This document shows positions 6,309 to 12,322 of a DNA stretch of 12,322 bases, piece by piece. This DNA is from Bacillota bacterium. GTDB lineage: Bacteria; Bacillota; Clostridia; Clostridiales; Clostridiaceae. The first letter of the stretch is position 1. Every line of letters starts with the position of its first letter. A program made the translations under genes and the position numbers. Below the pieces are notes generated by a model. It made no database searches. It had not been told where the DNA came from and was given only the letters and a program-made list of their open reading frames with translations. Where the stretch lies: positions 1 through 12,322 of the forward strand of contig JAJYBA010000032.1 in assembly GCA_021779235.1 (NCBI GenBank), read 5' to 3'.

Positions 6309-7247
6309 TTATCTTTCCTCTCTAAAATAAGGATTACCAAGTCCAGCAGGTGGTGAATTTTTACTAGATTTCTTCATGGATACTATTACTAAAATAATTA
6401 TTGTAACTACATAAGGAAGCAAATCAATAAGATATTGAGATACTGCAAAATTAGGTAAACTTTGAAGTCTAAAGCCTATTATATCAAGTCCTCCAAAGAG
6501 ATACGCTCCTATAAGTGCCCTATGAGGTCTCCAAGCTGCGAAAATTACTAAGGCTACAGCTATCCATCCTCTGCCTGCTGTTACATTTTCTTGCCAAGCT
6601 GGTACGTAAACAAGTGATAGGTATGCTCCACCTAAACCGCAAAGCGCACCGCCTATTAAGGTATTAACATATTTATATAAATTAACATTTATGCTAGCCG
6701 CATCTGCAGCTGCAGGATTTTCCCCAACTGCCATGGTGTTTAAACCCTTAGTAGTTTTATATAAATATATAAACAAAAGCACGGTTACAATATATCCAAA
6801 ATATACAAATACGTCTTGATTAAAGAATACATCGCCTATAAAAGGTATATGTCCTATTAGCGGAATCCTCGTAGGTACAAAAAACGCTTTAACCTTATCT
6901 GGGGTAACTTGCCCAATCAATTTTTTACCTATCATACTTGAAAACCCTGTTCCAAATATAGTTAATGTTAGACCACATACAACTTGATTTGCTCGTAGAG
7001 TTATAGTTAAAAATGCATAAATTAATGCTCCAAAGGCTCCTGAAATTGCTGCAGCTATCATGGCCAATATTGGATTTCCCGTATTTAAGCCTGCCATAAA
7101 TCCAATAACAGAACCCATAAGCATCATGCCTTCTACGCCTAGATTAAGGTTACCTACCTTTTCAGTTAATACTTCACCTAAGGTAGCAAAAAGTAGAGGT
7201 GTACCAGCTACAACTGCAGCAGCTAAAAATGTTGTTATACTATTCAT
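6309..7247 (-). CDS. Purine/nucleoside-type ABC transporter permease (second permease)
   Basis: This 312-residue, highly hydrophobic protein belongs to the BPD_transp_2 (branched-chain amino acid/ribose-type) permeases that work with BMP lipoproteins. LGEVLTEKVGNLNLGVEGMM (residues 23-42) is the diagnostic N-terminal motif of the NupQ-like half. GLNTMAVGENPAAADAASI (168-186) is the cytoplasmic coupling loop that contacts the ATPase. Membrane segments are likely near 5-22, 40-55, 59-83, 89-106, 145-163, 194-214, 226-239, 244-257 and 275-291; a short basic tail follows. It would form the heterodimeric channel with the other permease. The ATG at 7247 follows AAGGAGGAAAATAAAA and overlaps the end of the upstream permease gene by 8 bases, a sign of translational coupling. 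It is the last gene before the operon terminator. Confidence 0.9.
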   Translation of the reverse strand: MNSITTFLAAAVVAGTPLLFATLGEVLTEKVGNLNLGVEGMMLMGSVIGFMAGLNTGNPILAMIAAAISGAFGALIYAFLTITLRANQVVCGLTLTIFGTGFSSMIGKKLIGQVTPDKVKAFFVPTRIPLIGHIPFIGDVFFNQDVFVYFGYIVTVLLFIYLYKTTKGLNTMAVGENPAAADAASINVNLYKYVNTLIGGALCGLGGAYLSLVYVPAWQENVTAGRGWIAVALVIFAAWRPHRALIGAYLFGGLDIIGFRLQSLPNFAVSQYLIDLLPYVVTIIILVIVSMKKSSKNSPPAGLGNPYFREER

Positions 7248-8319
7248 TTTTATTTTCCTCCTTTTGTTTACTTTGAGCTAGAAGATTTATTTTATATCTG
7301 GTGAAGAATTCACTGCCTAATACGAAAAATAGTATAATTGCTTGTATTAGTTGTGCAGCCGCCTCCGGTATTCCAAAGGCAGTTTGAATAAATGAGGCTC
7401 CTTCTAAAAGTGCCGCAAAAAGTATAGATACTATTACTATAATTGGTGCACTTAATGCTGATAGCCAAGCTATAATTATAGCTGTAAATCCAGCTCCACC
7501 AGCAACTTCTGGCGACAAAGTTCTACTCACTGCTGAAGCTTGAATTACACCAGCGATTCCACATAGTGCTCCACTTAAAAATATAGCTATATACATAGTC
7601 TTTTGGATTTTAATACCTGCATACAAGGCTGTTTTTTCACTTTCTCCTAGCACTGAAATTTCATAGCCTTTCTTGGTATATTTCATGAAAATATACACTA
7701 TAATCACAAGTATAATTGCGATTATCCACCCCATATGTATACCAAAAACCTCTGGAAGCGTTGCATTGGGAGTGAAATTAGGTATTTTAGGAAAACCCAT
7801 TGCTCTTTTATCCTTCCAAGGTCCATATTGTAGATAAGTTATAAATTTTAAGGCAATGTAATTTAACATTAAGGTTACAATGGTCTCATTAGTTTTCCAT
7901 TTTCCCTTAAGCAAAGCTGAAATTAATGCCCATAAGCCTCCGCCTAAAATACCTGCACAAAACATTATTAATAACAGTGGAAATTTAGACATATGAGGAA
8001 ATTTTAAAGCAAAAAAGCTAGCAGCAAATGCTCCCATTACTATTTGTCCTTCTCCACCAATATTCCAAAATTGCATTTTGAAGGCTATAGATATTCCAAG
8101 TGAAGTTATAATCAGTGGTATTGCCCTAATAAGTGTTTGCTTTATACTATAAGTTGTTCCAAAGCTACCCTTTATAAGTGAAGCATACACTTCTATAGGA
8201 TTAAGTTTAATTACTAGCAAAAACATAGCTAGCACTACTAAGGATAGGAGGATTGCAATGGTTCTAATTTTAAAATTATCAGTTTTACTGATTTCTGCTC
8301 TTTTTATAATCTGAATCAT
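7240..8319 (-). CDS. Purine/nucleoside-type ABC transporter permease (first permease)
   Basis: This 359-residue protein is the NupP-like permease partner of the same BPD_transp_2 family. MQFWNIGGEGQIVMGAFAA (82-100) is the diagnostic motif of this half, and GYEISVLGESEKTALYAGI (218-236) is the cytoplasmic coupling loop. Membrane segments are likely near 20-37, 64-81, 92-105, 113-137, 146-164, 198-213, 242-262, 276-290, 292-310 and 321-338. A charged tail (QSKQKEENKNE) lies in the cytosol. The ATG at 8319 is directly adjacent to the TAA of the ATPase gene (TAAATG), and its GGAGGAG ribosome site lies within the ATPase's last codons, so the two are translationally coupled. Which purine is carried is inferred only from the operon. 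Confidence 0.9.
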   Translation of the reverse strand: MIQIIKRAEISKTDNFKIRTIAILLSLVVLAMFLLVIKLNPIEVYASLIKGSFGTTYSIKQTLIRAIPLIITSLGISIAFKMQFWNIGGEGQIVMGAFAASFFALKFPHMSKFPLLLIMFCAGILGGGLWALISALLKGKWKTNETIVTLMLNYIALKFITYLQYGPWKDKRAMGFPKIPNFTPNATLPEVFGIHMGWIIAIILVIIVYIFMKYTKKGYEISVLGESEKTALYAGIKIQKTMYIAIFLSGALCGIAGVIQASAVSRTLSPEVAGGAGFTAIIIAWLSALSAPIIVIVSILFAALLEGASFIQTAFGIPEAAAQLIQAIILFFVLGSEFFTRYKINLLAQSKQKEENKNE

Positions 8320-9840
8320 TTATATCTCCTCCTTCTCTACTGTTTTTCCCACCATCATCATACCAATTTTTTCTCTTGAGGCTTCCTTTGCATCAACAAT
8401 GCCAGTAACCTGGCCATCACAAAGTACCATAATCCTATCACATAACTGTATTAATACATCCAAATCTTCTCCGATGTATAATACTGCCGTTCCTTTTTTC
8501 TTCTCTTCACTTATTAGGTCGTAGATTGTATAGCACGTATTAATATCCAAACCTCTTACTGCGTATGCCATAATAAGTATCTTCGGATACATGCTTAATT
8601 CTCTTCCAACCAATATTTTTTGAATATTCCCGCCGGATAAATATTTTATAGAATGGTGTATGTCTGGAGTTTTAATTTCAAACTTTTTTACCATTTCTTT
8701 TGCTTTCTCAATAACTGGTTTCCTATCTATAAACAAGCCCTTTTGCTTATGATAGTCCTTTAATAAAAGGTTATCCACCATACCCATAGATGCAACTAGT
8801 CCCATTCCTAATCTATCTTCTGGTATAAAGCTCATACTTATACCTTTATTAATAATATCTCTAGGAGATTTCCCTACTAAATTCTCTCCTTCAAGAACTA
8901 TTTCACCACTTGCAGCCTTCTCAATTCCTGCTATGGCCTCACATAATTCCCTTTGACCACTACCTGCAATTCCAGCTACACCAAGAATTTCTCCCTGTCT
9001 TAGGTTGAAACTGATTTTTTTAATTATCTCTGCTTTTTCGGCGTTTAACACTTTTAAGTCTTTAACTTCTAATAATATGTCTCCTGGCTCTTTCTCTACC
9101 CTATTTATAGATAAATCCGCCTTACGCCCCATCATGAGTTCCGTTAAGTGCTTTGGAGTAGTGTTTTCTTTTTCAACTGTTTCTACAGCTTCACCTTTTC
9201 TTAAAACAGTAATTCTGTCACAGATCTCCATTACTTCATCCATTTTATGACTTATAAATATAATTGCGCAACCCTGCTCTTTCATCTTTCTCATTATCTT
9301 AAATAATTTTTCTGTTTCACTTTGAGTAAAAACTGTAGTAGGTTCGTCCAATACTAAAATGTTAGCACCTCTATACAGTACCTTCAATATTTCAAGATTT
9401 TGCCTCTCTCCCACTGCCATATCACTAACATATTTATTTATATCCAGCTCTAACTGGAATTTTTCACATATATCATTGATTTTTTTAACTTCTAGCTTGT
9501 CATTAAAAAACAGACCTCTATTTTGCCCAAGTAATATATTTTGCTTCGCAGTCATTTCCTCAACTAATTTAAAATGTTGATAAATCATTCCTATTCCAGC
9601 TTTAATAGCATCCTTTGGAGAAGTGAAATTCATGTTTTTCCCATGAATAAAAATAGAACCGCTATCTGGGGTATATACTCCTGATAACATGTTCATTAGA
9701 GTACTTTTACCTGCCCCATTTTCACCTAAAAGTGCATGGATCTCTCCACCATGTATAGTTAAATTCATATTTTTATTAGCTATTACTTTTCCAAACGTCT
9801 TACTAATATTTTCTATAGATACATAAGGAATTTTATCCAT
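8320..9840 (-). CDS. ABC transporter ATPase with two nucleotide-binding domains (BMP-type purine uptake)
   Basis: From the preferred start the protein has 506 residues and two ABC domains. The first is complete: Walker A GENGAGKST (39-47), Q-loop Q88, signature VGERQ (143-147), Walker B ILVLDEPT (161-168) and H-loop H198. The second is degenerate: GIAGSGQRE (290-298) replaces Walker A, the signature LSGGN (401-405) is kept, Walker B reads ILIMAYAVRGLD (421-432) without the Asp-Glu pair, and the H-loop is replaced by GED (457-459). Such a catalytically weak second domain is usual in sugar/nucleoside ABC ATPases of this family. The frame is open to a TTG at 9891, but that codon lies in an intergenic hairpin; the ATG at 9840 has a GGAG (9849-9852) eight bases upstream and starts right at the conserved domain. 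It would power the two downstream permeases at the inner membrane face. Confidence 0.9.
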   Translation of the reverse strand: MDKIPYVSIENISKTFGKVIANKNMNLTIHGGEIHALLGENGAGKSTLMNMLSGVYTPDSGSIFIHGKNMNFTSPKDAIKAGIGMIYQHFKLVEEMTAKQNILLGQNRGLFFNDKLEVKKINDICEKFQLELDINKYVSDMAVGERQNLEILKVLYRGANILVLDEPTTVFTQSETEKLFKIMRKMKEQGCAIIFISHKMDEVMEICDRITVLRKGEAVETVEKENTTPKHLTELMMGRKADLSINRVEKEPGDILLEVKDLKVLNAEKAEIIKKISFNLRQGEILGVAGIAGSGQRELCEAIAGIEKAASGEIVLEGENLVGKSPRDIINKGISMSFIPEDRLGMGLVASMGMVDNLLLKDYHKQKGLFIDRKPVIEKAKEMVKKFEIKTPDIHHSIKYLSGGNIQKILVGRELSMYPKILIMAYAVRGLDINTCYTIYDLISEEKKKGTAVLYIGEDLDVLIQLCDRIMVLCDGQVTGIVDAKEASREKIGMMMVGKTVEKEEI

Positions 9841-9884
9841 GTTTAAACTCTCCAATCCTTCATATTTTTGAGTCATATGATGAA

Positions 9885-9953
9885 CCCACAAAATCTAACA
9901 TATATAGTAAGCATAAAATTTCATGCTTACTATATAGCAATCGCTTTTGTGGG
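9885..9953 (-). promoter_or_regulatory. Nested intercistronic stem-loop between lipoprotein and ATPase genes
   Basis: An outer 9-bp stem (CCCACAAAA at 9885-9893, TTTTGTGGG at 9945-9953) encloses a perfect 14-bp inner stem (9901-9914 with 9923-9936, 8-base loop). No U-tract follows on the minus strand, so it is unlikely to end transcription fully. Hairpins placed after the binding-protein gene often protect its mRNA and raise its level over the membrane subunits; that role is inferred. Confidence 0.6.
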
Positions 9954-9969
9954 CTAACAATATAATATC

Positions 9970-11088
9970 TTATTTTTCTATTTTTCCTTCTACGCCTTTA
10001 ACAAACCAATCAAATTGTAGCATTTCAGAATCCGTCATCACTACACCTTTTGCAACTTTAACTTTTCCACTTTGATCCATTATAGGTCCTACAAATATTT
10101 TATTTTCCCCGCTCAGGATAGCTGCTTTAGCTTTTTCTACAGCCTCTTTTGCTCCACTTGGTGCATTTGCTGTTAACGGTGCAAGGTTAACTATTCCAGC
10201 TTCTAGACCTTTCCAATAGCTTCCTGATTTCCAAGTACCCTCTTGAATAGCTTTTATTTGTTCAACATAATATGGTGTCCAATTCCAAACTGGTGATGTC
10301 ATATATGATTTAGGTGCTTTAGCTTGCATATCCGTATTATATCCAATAGAAGATATTCCTGCTTCTTCCGCTGCTTGTAATGGACCTGCAGTATCTTGAT
10401 GTTGAGTAATTACGTCTACACCTTCTGCAACTAAAGCTTTTCCTGCTTCTTTTTCTTTAGCTGGGTCATACCAAGTATTAGTCCATTTTACTTTTACTAC
10501 TGCTTCTGGCTTCACAGATTGTACTCCCAGAGTAAAAGCATTTATTCCTCTTATTACTTCTGGAATTGGGTGTGCTGCTACATACCCTATTTTGTTAGTT
10601 TTAGTCTTCATTCCAGCAACTATACCTGAAAGATATCTCGCTTGATACATACGTCCAAAATAGTTTGACATATTTTCTGAAGTTTTGTATCCAGATGCAT
10701 GTAGATATTTAATGTCTGGATGCTTCGCTGCTGAAGCTTCCATTCCGTCCATAAACCCAAAGCTTGTTCCTACAATAACATTAGCTCCTTGATTAATCAT
10801 TTCTTCGCATACTTTTTCTACTTCTGCTAAATCTTCTTTAACAGATTCTTTAAACATAGTTTTTACACCTAGTTGTTTTTCTAACTCTTTTCTTGCTACA
10901 TCATGAGAATAAGTCCAGCCTTCGTCTCCTACAGGTCCTACATATATAAATCCTACCGTTATTTCCTTCTTTTCAGTACCTTTTGTTTCAGTTTTTGTTT
11001 CAGTTTTCTTCTCACTGCCACATCCTACCAGTGCTAAGGACATGATTAATGAAAATGCTAATAATAAACTTCCTAATTTTTTCTTCAT
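9970..11088 (-). CDS. BMP-family substrate-binding lipoprotein
   Basis: This is a 372-residue secreted lipoprotein. A Lys-rich start and hydrophobic core (residues 2-21) lead to the lipobox LVGC, with lipidated Cys23. A flexible Lys/Thr/Glu linker (24-42) follows, then a type-1 periplasmic-binding fold (about 43-372). VGFIYVGPVGDEGWTYSHD (45-63) marks the BMP group that carries DEGW rather than the DDKSFN-type motif I recall for PnrA/NupN nucleoside receptors. Other family stretches include GTSFGFMDG, YFGRMYQARYLSGIVAG and AHPIPEVIRGINAFTLG. It would capture a purine nucleoside or base at the outer membrane face and hand it to the permeases. The ATG at 11088 follows AGGAGGAATTAATA. It lies 67 bases after xpt with no terminator between, so it is in the riboswitch-controlled operon; that context is the main evidence for a purine ligand. 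Confidence 0.9.
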   Translation of the reverse strand: MKKKLGSLLLAFSLIMSLALVGCGSEKKTETKTETKGTEKKEITVGFIYVGPVGDEGWTYSHDVARKELEKQLGVKTMFKESVKEDLAEVEKVCEEMINQGANVIVGTSFGFMDGMEASAAKHPDIKYLHASGYKTSENMSNYFGRMYQARYLSGIVAGMKTKTNKIGYVAAHPIPEVIRGINAFTLGVQSVKPEAVVKVKWTNTWYDPAKEKEAGKALVAEGVDVITQHQDTAGPLQAAEEAGISSIGYNTDMQAKAPKSYMTSPVWNWTPYYVEQIKAIQEGTWKSGSYWKGLEAGIVNLAPLTANAPSGAKEAVEKAKAAILSGENKIFVGPIMDQSGKVKVAKGVVMTDSEMLQFDWFVKGVEGKIEK

Positions 11089-11155
11089 TATTAATTCCTC
11101 CTATATTCTACTTTTGTAAATAATTTTTCTATGGTAAACAATAATTATTAATCCT

Positions 11156-11728
11156 TTAATTAAAAACCACCTTGTTATCTTGTAAGGATTTTATTATTGC
11201 TAATGACTCTACTTTAACGCCTTCCTTTTCTATACAGTTTCTCCCATTCTGGAATGCTTTTTCGATTACAATTCCCACTCCTATCACTTCTGCTTCAGCT
11301 TGTCGTGCAATCTTTATAAGCCCTAATGCTGCATTTCCATTTGCTAAAAAGTCATCAATTATTAAAACTTTATCTTCTGGTTTTATGTATTTTTTACTTG
11401 TTCTTATTTTATAATTCTTATTTTTTGTAAAAGAAAATACATCAGCTTCATATGTATCACTATCTAAATTAGTGGCCTCATGTTTTTTTGCAAAAACTAC
11501 AGGAACGTTACCAAAATATTGTGCCACAATACATGCTATACCTATACCCGAAGCTTCAACAGTTAAGATCTTTGTAATTTCTTGATTTGCAAATCTCTCT
11601 TTAAACTCTTGTCCAATTTCATTAAAGAGTTTTATATCAATTTGATGATTTAAAAAACTATCAACCTTTAAGATTCCACTTCCTACTACTGTTCCTTCAT
11701 TTAATATTTTATTCTTTAATGCTTCCAT
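11156..11728 (-). CDS. xpt: Xanthine phosphoribosyltransferase
   Basis: Xpt converts xanthine (and guanine, less well) plus PRPP to XMP or GMP in the cytosol, a purine salvage step. The 190-residue protein, normal for Xpt, carries the PRPP-binding motif VLIIDDFLANGNAALG (121-136) and the pyrophosphate-loop stretch VEASGIG (57-63). FAKKHEATNL (79-88) is a segment typical of Gram-positive Xpt. The ATG at 11728 has AAAGGAG eight bases upstream. A guanine riboswitch and an intrinsic terminator precede it, as in the Bacillus xpt-pbuX operon; here the partner is an ABC importer instead of the permease PbuX. It is the first gene of the operon. Confidence 0.95.
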   Translation of the reverse strand: MEALKNKILNEGTVVGSGILKVDSFLNHQIDIKLFNEIGQEFKERFANQEITKILTVEASGIGIACIVAQYFGNVPVVFAKKHEATNLDSDTYEADVFSFTKNKNYKIRTSKKYIKPEDKVLIIDDFLANGNAALGLIKIARQAEAEVIGVGIVIEKAFQNGRNCIEKEGVKVESLAIIKSLQDNKVVFN

Positions 11729-11787
11729 AAATCTTCTCCTTTATGCTCAAGTTAATTATTGTGTTTCCAACATACTATACATATCAA

Positions 11788-11834
11788 AATAAAAAACTCC
11801 CTAGTTAACGAGTTAACCGTTAACTAAGGAGTTT
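11788..11834 (-). terminator. Intrinsic terminator of the guanine riboswitch
   Basis: On the minus strand 11819-11834 (AAACTCCTTAGTTAAC) pairs with 11794-11809 (15 of 16 positions) around a 9-base loop, followed by a run of six T within TTTTTTATTTT. It lies 60 bases before the xpt start and about 147 bases after the aptamer. Its 5' arm (AAACTCCT) can also pair with GGGTGTTT at the aptamer's P1 3' arm (7 of 8, counting one G-U), which would be the antiterminator when guanine is absent. Confidence 0.85.
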
Positions 11835-11980
11835 ATAATAAAAATAATTAAACCTACAATACGCAAGTATAAAAAGTAATTTCTTTAATTACAAAGAACA
11901 CCTCTTTATATTTTGTAAGGAAGTCATGAACAATAATAAAAATCATTGATTTTACAATTATTGCATTGTTTTTATCAAAA

Positions 11981-12053
11981 CACCCATAGTCAAGTATTTT
12001 ACGGTTACTTGGTAGAAACGCTTAGTCCATATTTCTAAGCATATATGAGTTTG
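11981..12053 (-). ncRNA. Guanine riboswitch aptamer (purine class)
   Basis: The minus strand carries every core element of the purine aptamer. P1 is formed by AAACTCATA (near 12044-12052) with TATGGGTG (11981-11988). P2 is GCTTAGT/CTAAGC-type, with loop AAATATGG. The junction is GTTTCTACC. P3 is CAAGTA/TACTTG, with loop ACCGTAAAA. The last junction is GAC. The specificity base (position 74 of the xpt aptamer) corresponds to plus position 11989 and is C on the RNA, which reads guanine or hypoxanthine; a U would read adenine. In the known mechanism ligand binding fixes P1 and lets the terminator form, switching off xpt and the importer. The linker to the terminator is long and contains an AT-rich hairpin (11931-11963). 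Confidence 0.95.
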
Positions 12054-12107
12054 CGAATATTAAATTTTATTTTTCTTTAATCGTTCGTGTTTCTATCTCT
12101 TATAACT

Positions 12108-12136
12108 ATATTACAACACTTTTCTCATTAAATCAA
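12108..12136 (-). promoter_or_regulatory. Candidate promoter of the riboswitch-xpt-transporter operon
   Basis: On the minus strand TTGATT (12131-12136), a 17-base spacer and TAATAT (12108-12113) form a sigma-A-like promoter. It starts just after an upstream terminator and about 55 bases before the aptamer. The predicted leader up to xpt is about 370 nt. Confidence 0.5.
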
Positions 12137-12145
12137 CCAGTATTT

Positions 12146-12188
12146 TTAAAAAAAATGTTGTACTATGTAATTATCTAGTACAACATTT
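12146..12188 (-). terminator. Intrinsic terminator of a minus-strand transcript from the right
   Basis: On the minus strand AAATGTTGTACT (12177-12188) pairs perfectly with AGTACAACATTT (12153-12164) around a 12-base loop, followed by TTTTTTTAAAAA. It would end a transcript that comes from beyond the window's right edge, or one that starts in or near element B. Confidence 0.85.
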
Positions 12189-12203
12189 CTATATAATTAT
12201 GAT

Positions 12204-12304
12204 TTAACGACATTTCAGAAGGAAACTCTCCAACTTTTATAGTTAAGTTGGAGAGTTTCCTTTTGAAGTCGTTAATGTTACAGCACGGTCGGTGATGATT
12301 TAAT
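12204..12304. repeat. Palindromic intergenic element, copy B
   Basis: TTAACGACATTTCAG (12204-12218) and TTGAAGTCGTTAAT (12263-12276) are inverted ends of a hairpin whose middle (AAGGAAACTCTCCAACTT at 12219-12236 with 12245-12262) pairs almost perfectly, giving a stem of about 31 bp with an 8-base loop. The small hairpin CAGCAC (12281-12286), loop GGTCG, GTGATG (12292-12297) and ATTTAAT follow, at the same spacing as in copy A (2014-2150). The inner stem sequence is unrelated to that of copy A, while the ends and the side hairpin are shared. On the minus strand a terminator follows 15 bases later. Confidence 0.65.
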
Positions 12305-12322
12305 ACTAACATCATGAGCCTC

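Noticed and set aside
9841..9891. N-terminal extension of the ATPase from a TTG at 9891
   Set aside because: The TTG lies in the outer arm of the intercistronic hairpin without a ribosome site. The ATG at 9840 has a GGAG at good spacing and begins at the conserved domain.
12165..12322. An open reading frame of about 50 codons on the minus strand, running from the right edge through element B to a TAG
   Set aside because: It passes through both arms of a long palindrome and stops inside a terminator stem. It has no properly spaced ribosome site and no recognisable protein features, so it is probably accidental.

Overview
The window is AT-rich, Gram-positive-type DNA. Strong AGGAGG ribosome sites, short U-tailed terminators, TTG starts and the gene families present all fit a Clostridium-like member of the Firmicutes. 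I see no prophage, IS transposase, CRISPR array, rRNA or tRNA.

Left part (1-3060): a nitroreductase-fold gene (+) converges on an M24 Xaa-Pro-type peptidase gene (-), and they share a bidirectional terminator. A 496-base gap without genes (1920-2415) separates the peptidase gene from a divergent XRE-cupin regulator. The gap holds a long palindromic element (copy A), an extended -10 promoter for the peptidase, a 20-bp tandem repeat, and a dyad over the regulator's own promoter.

Middle part (3065-5907): three minus-strand genes follow. They are a small HNH nuclease-like protein (better started at a TTG at 3463), a four-S1-domain protein (rpsA type) and a lone cbiG. A perfect 17-bp inverted repeat lies between rpsA and the HNH gene. 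The 401-base gap 5908-6308 has no gene; it holds five short GGGACAGTTAA-type repeats in opposing orientations and the terminator of the next operon.

Right part (6309-12322): a minus-strand purine salvage and uptake operon, transcribed from right to left. Its order is promoter, guanine riboswitch aptamer, intrinsic terminator, xpt, BMP-family lipoprotein, double-NBD ATPase, permease 1, permease 2, terminator. The lipoprotein would capture a purine (nucleoside or base), the ATPase and two permeases would import it, and Xpt would convert xanthine or guanine to its nucleotide. Guanine sensed by the leader RNA would shut the whole unit off. The 594-base gap 11729-12322 holds this leader, the terminator of another minus-strand transcript, and a second copy (B) of the palindromic element seen at 2014-2150.

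The least explained signal is the A/B element pair. Each has a long imperfect hairpin with matching ends plus a small side hairpin. All five of its loop bases differ between copies while most of its stem pairing is kept. It may be an undescribed structured RNA or a miniature mobile element.
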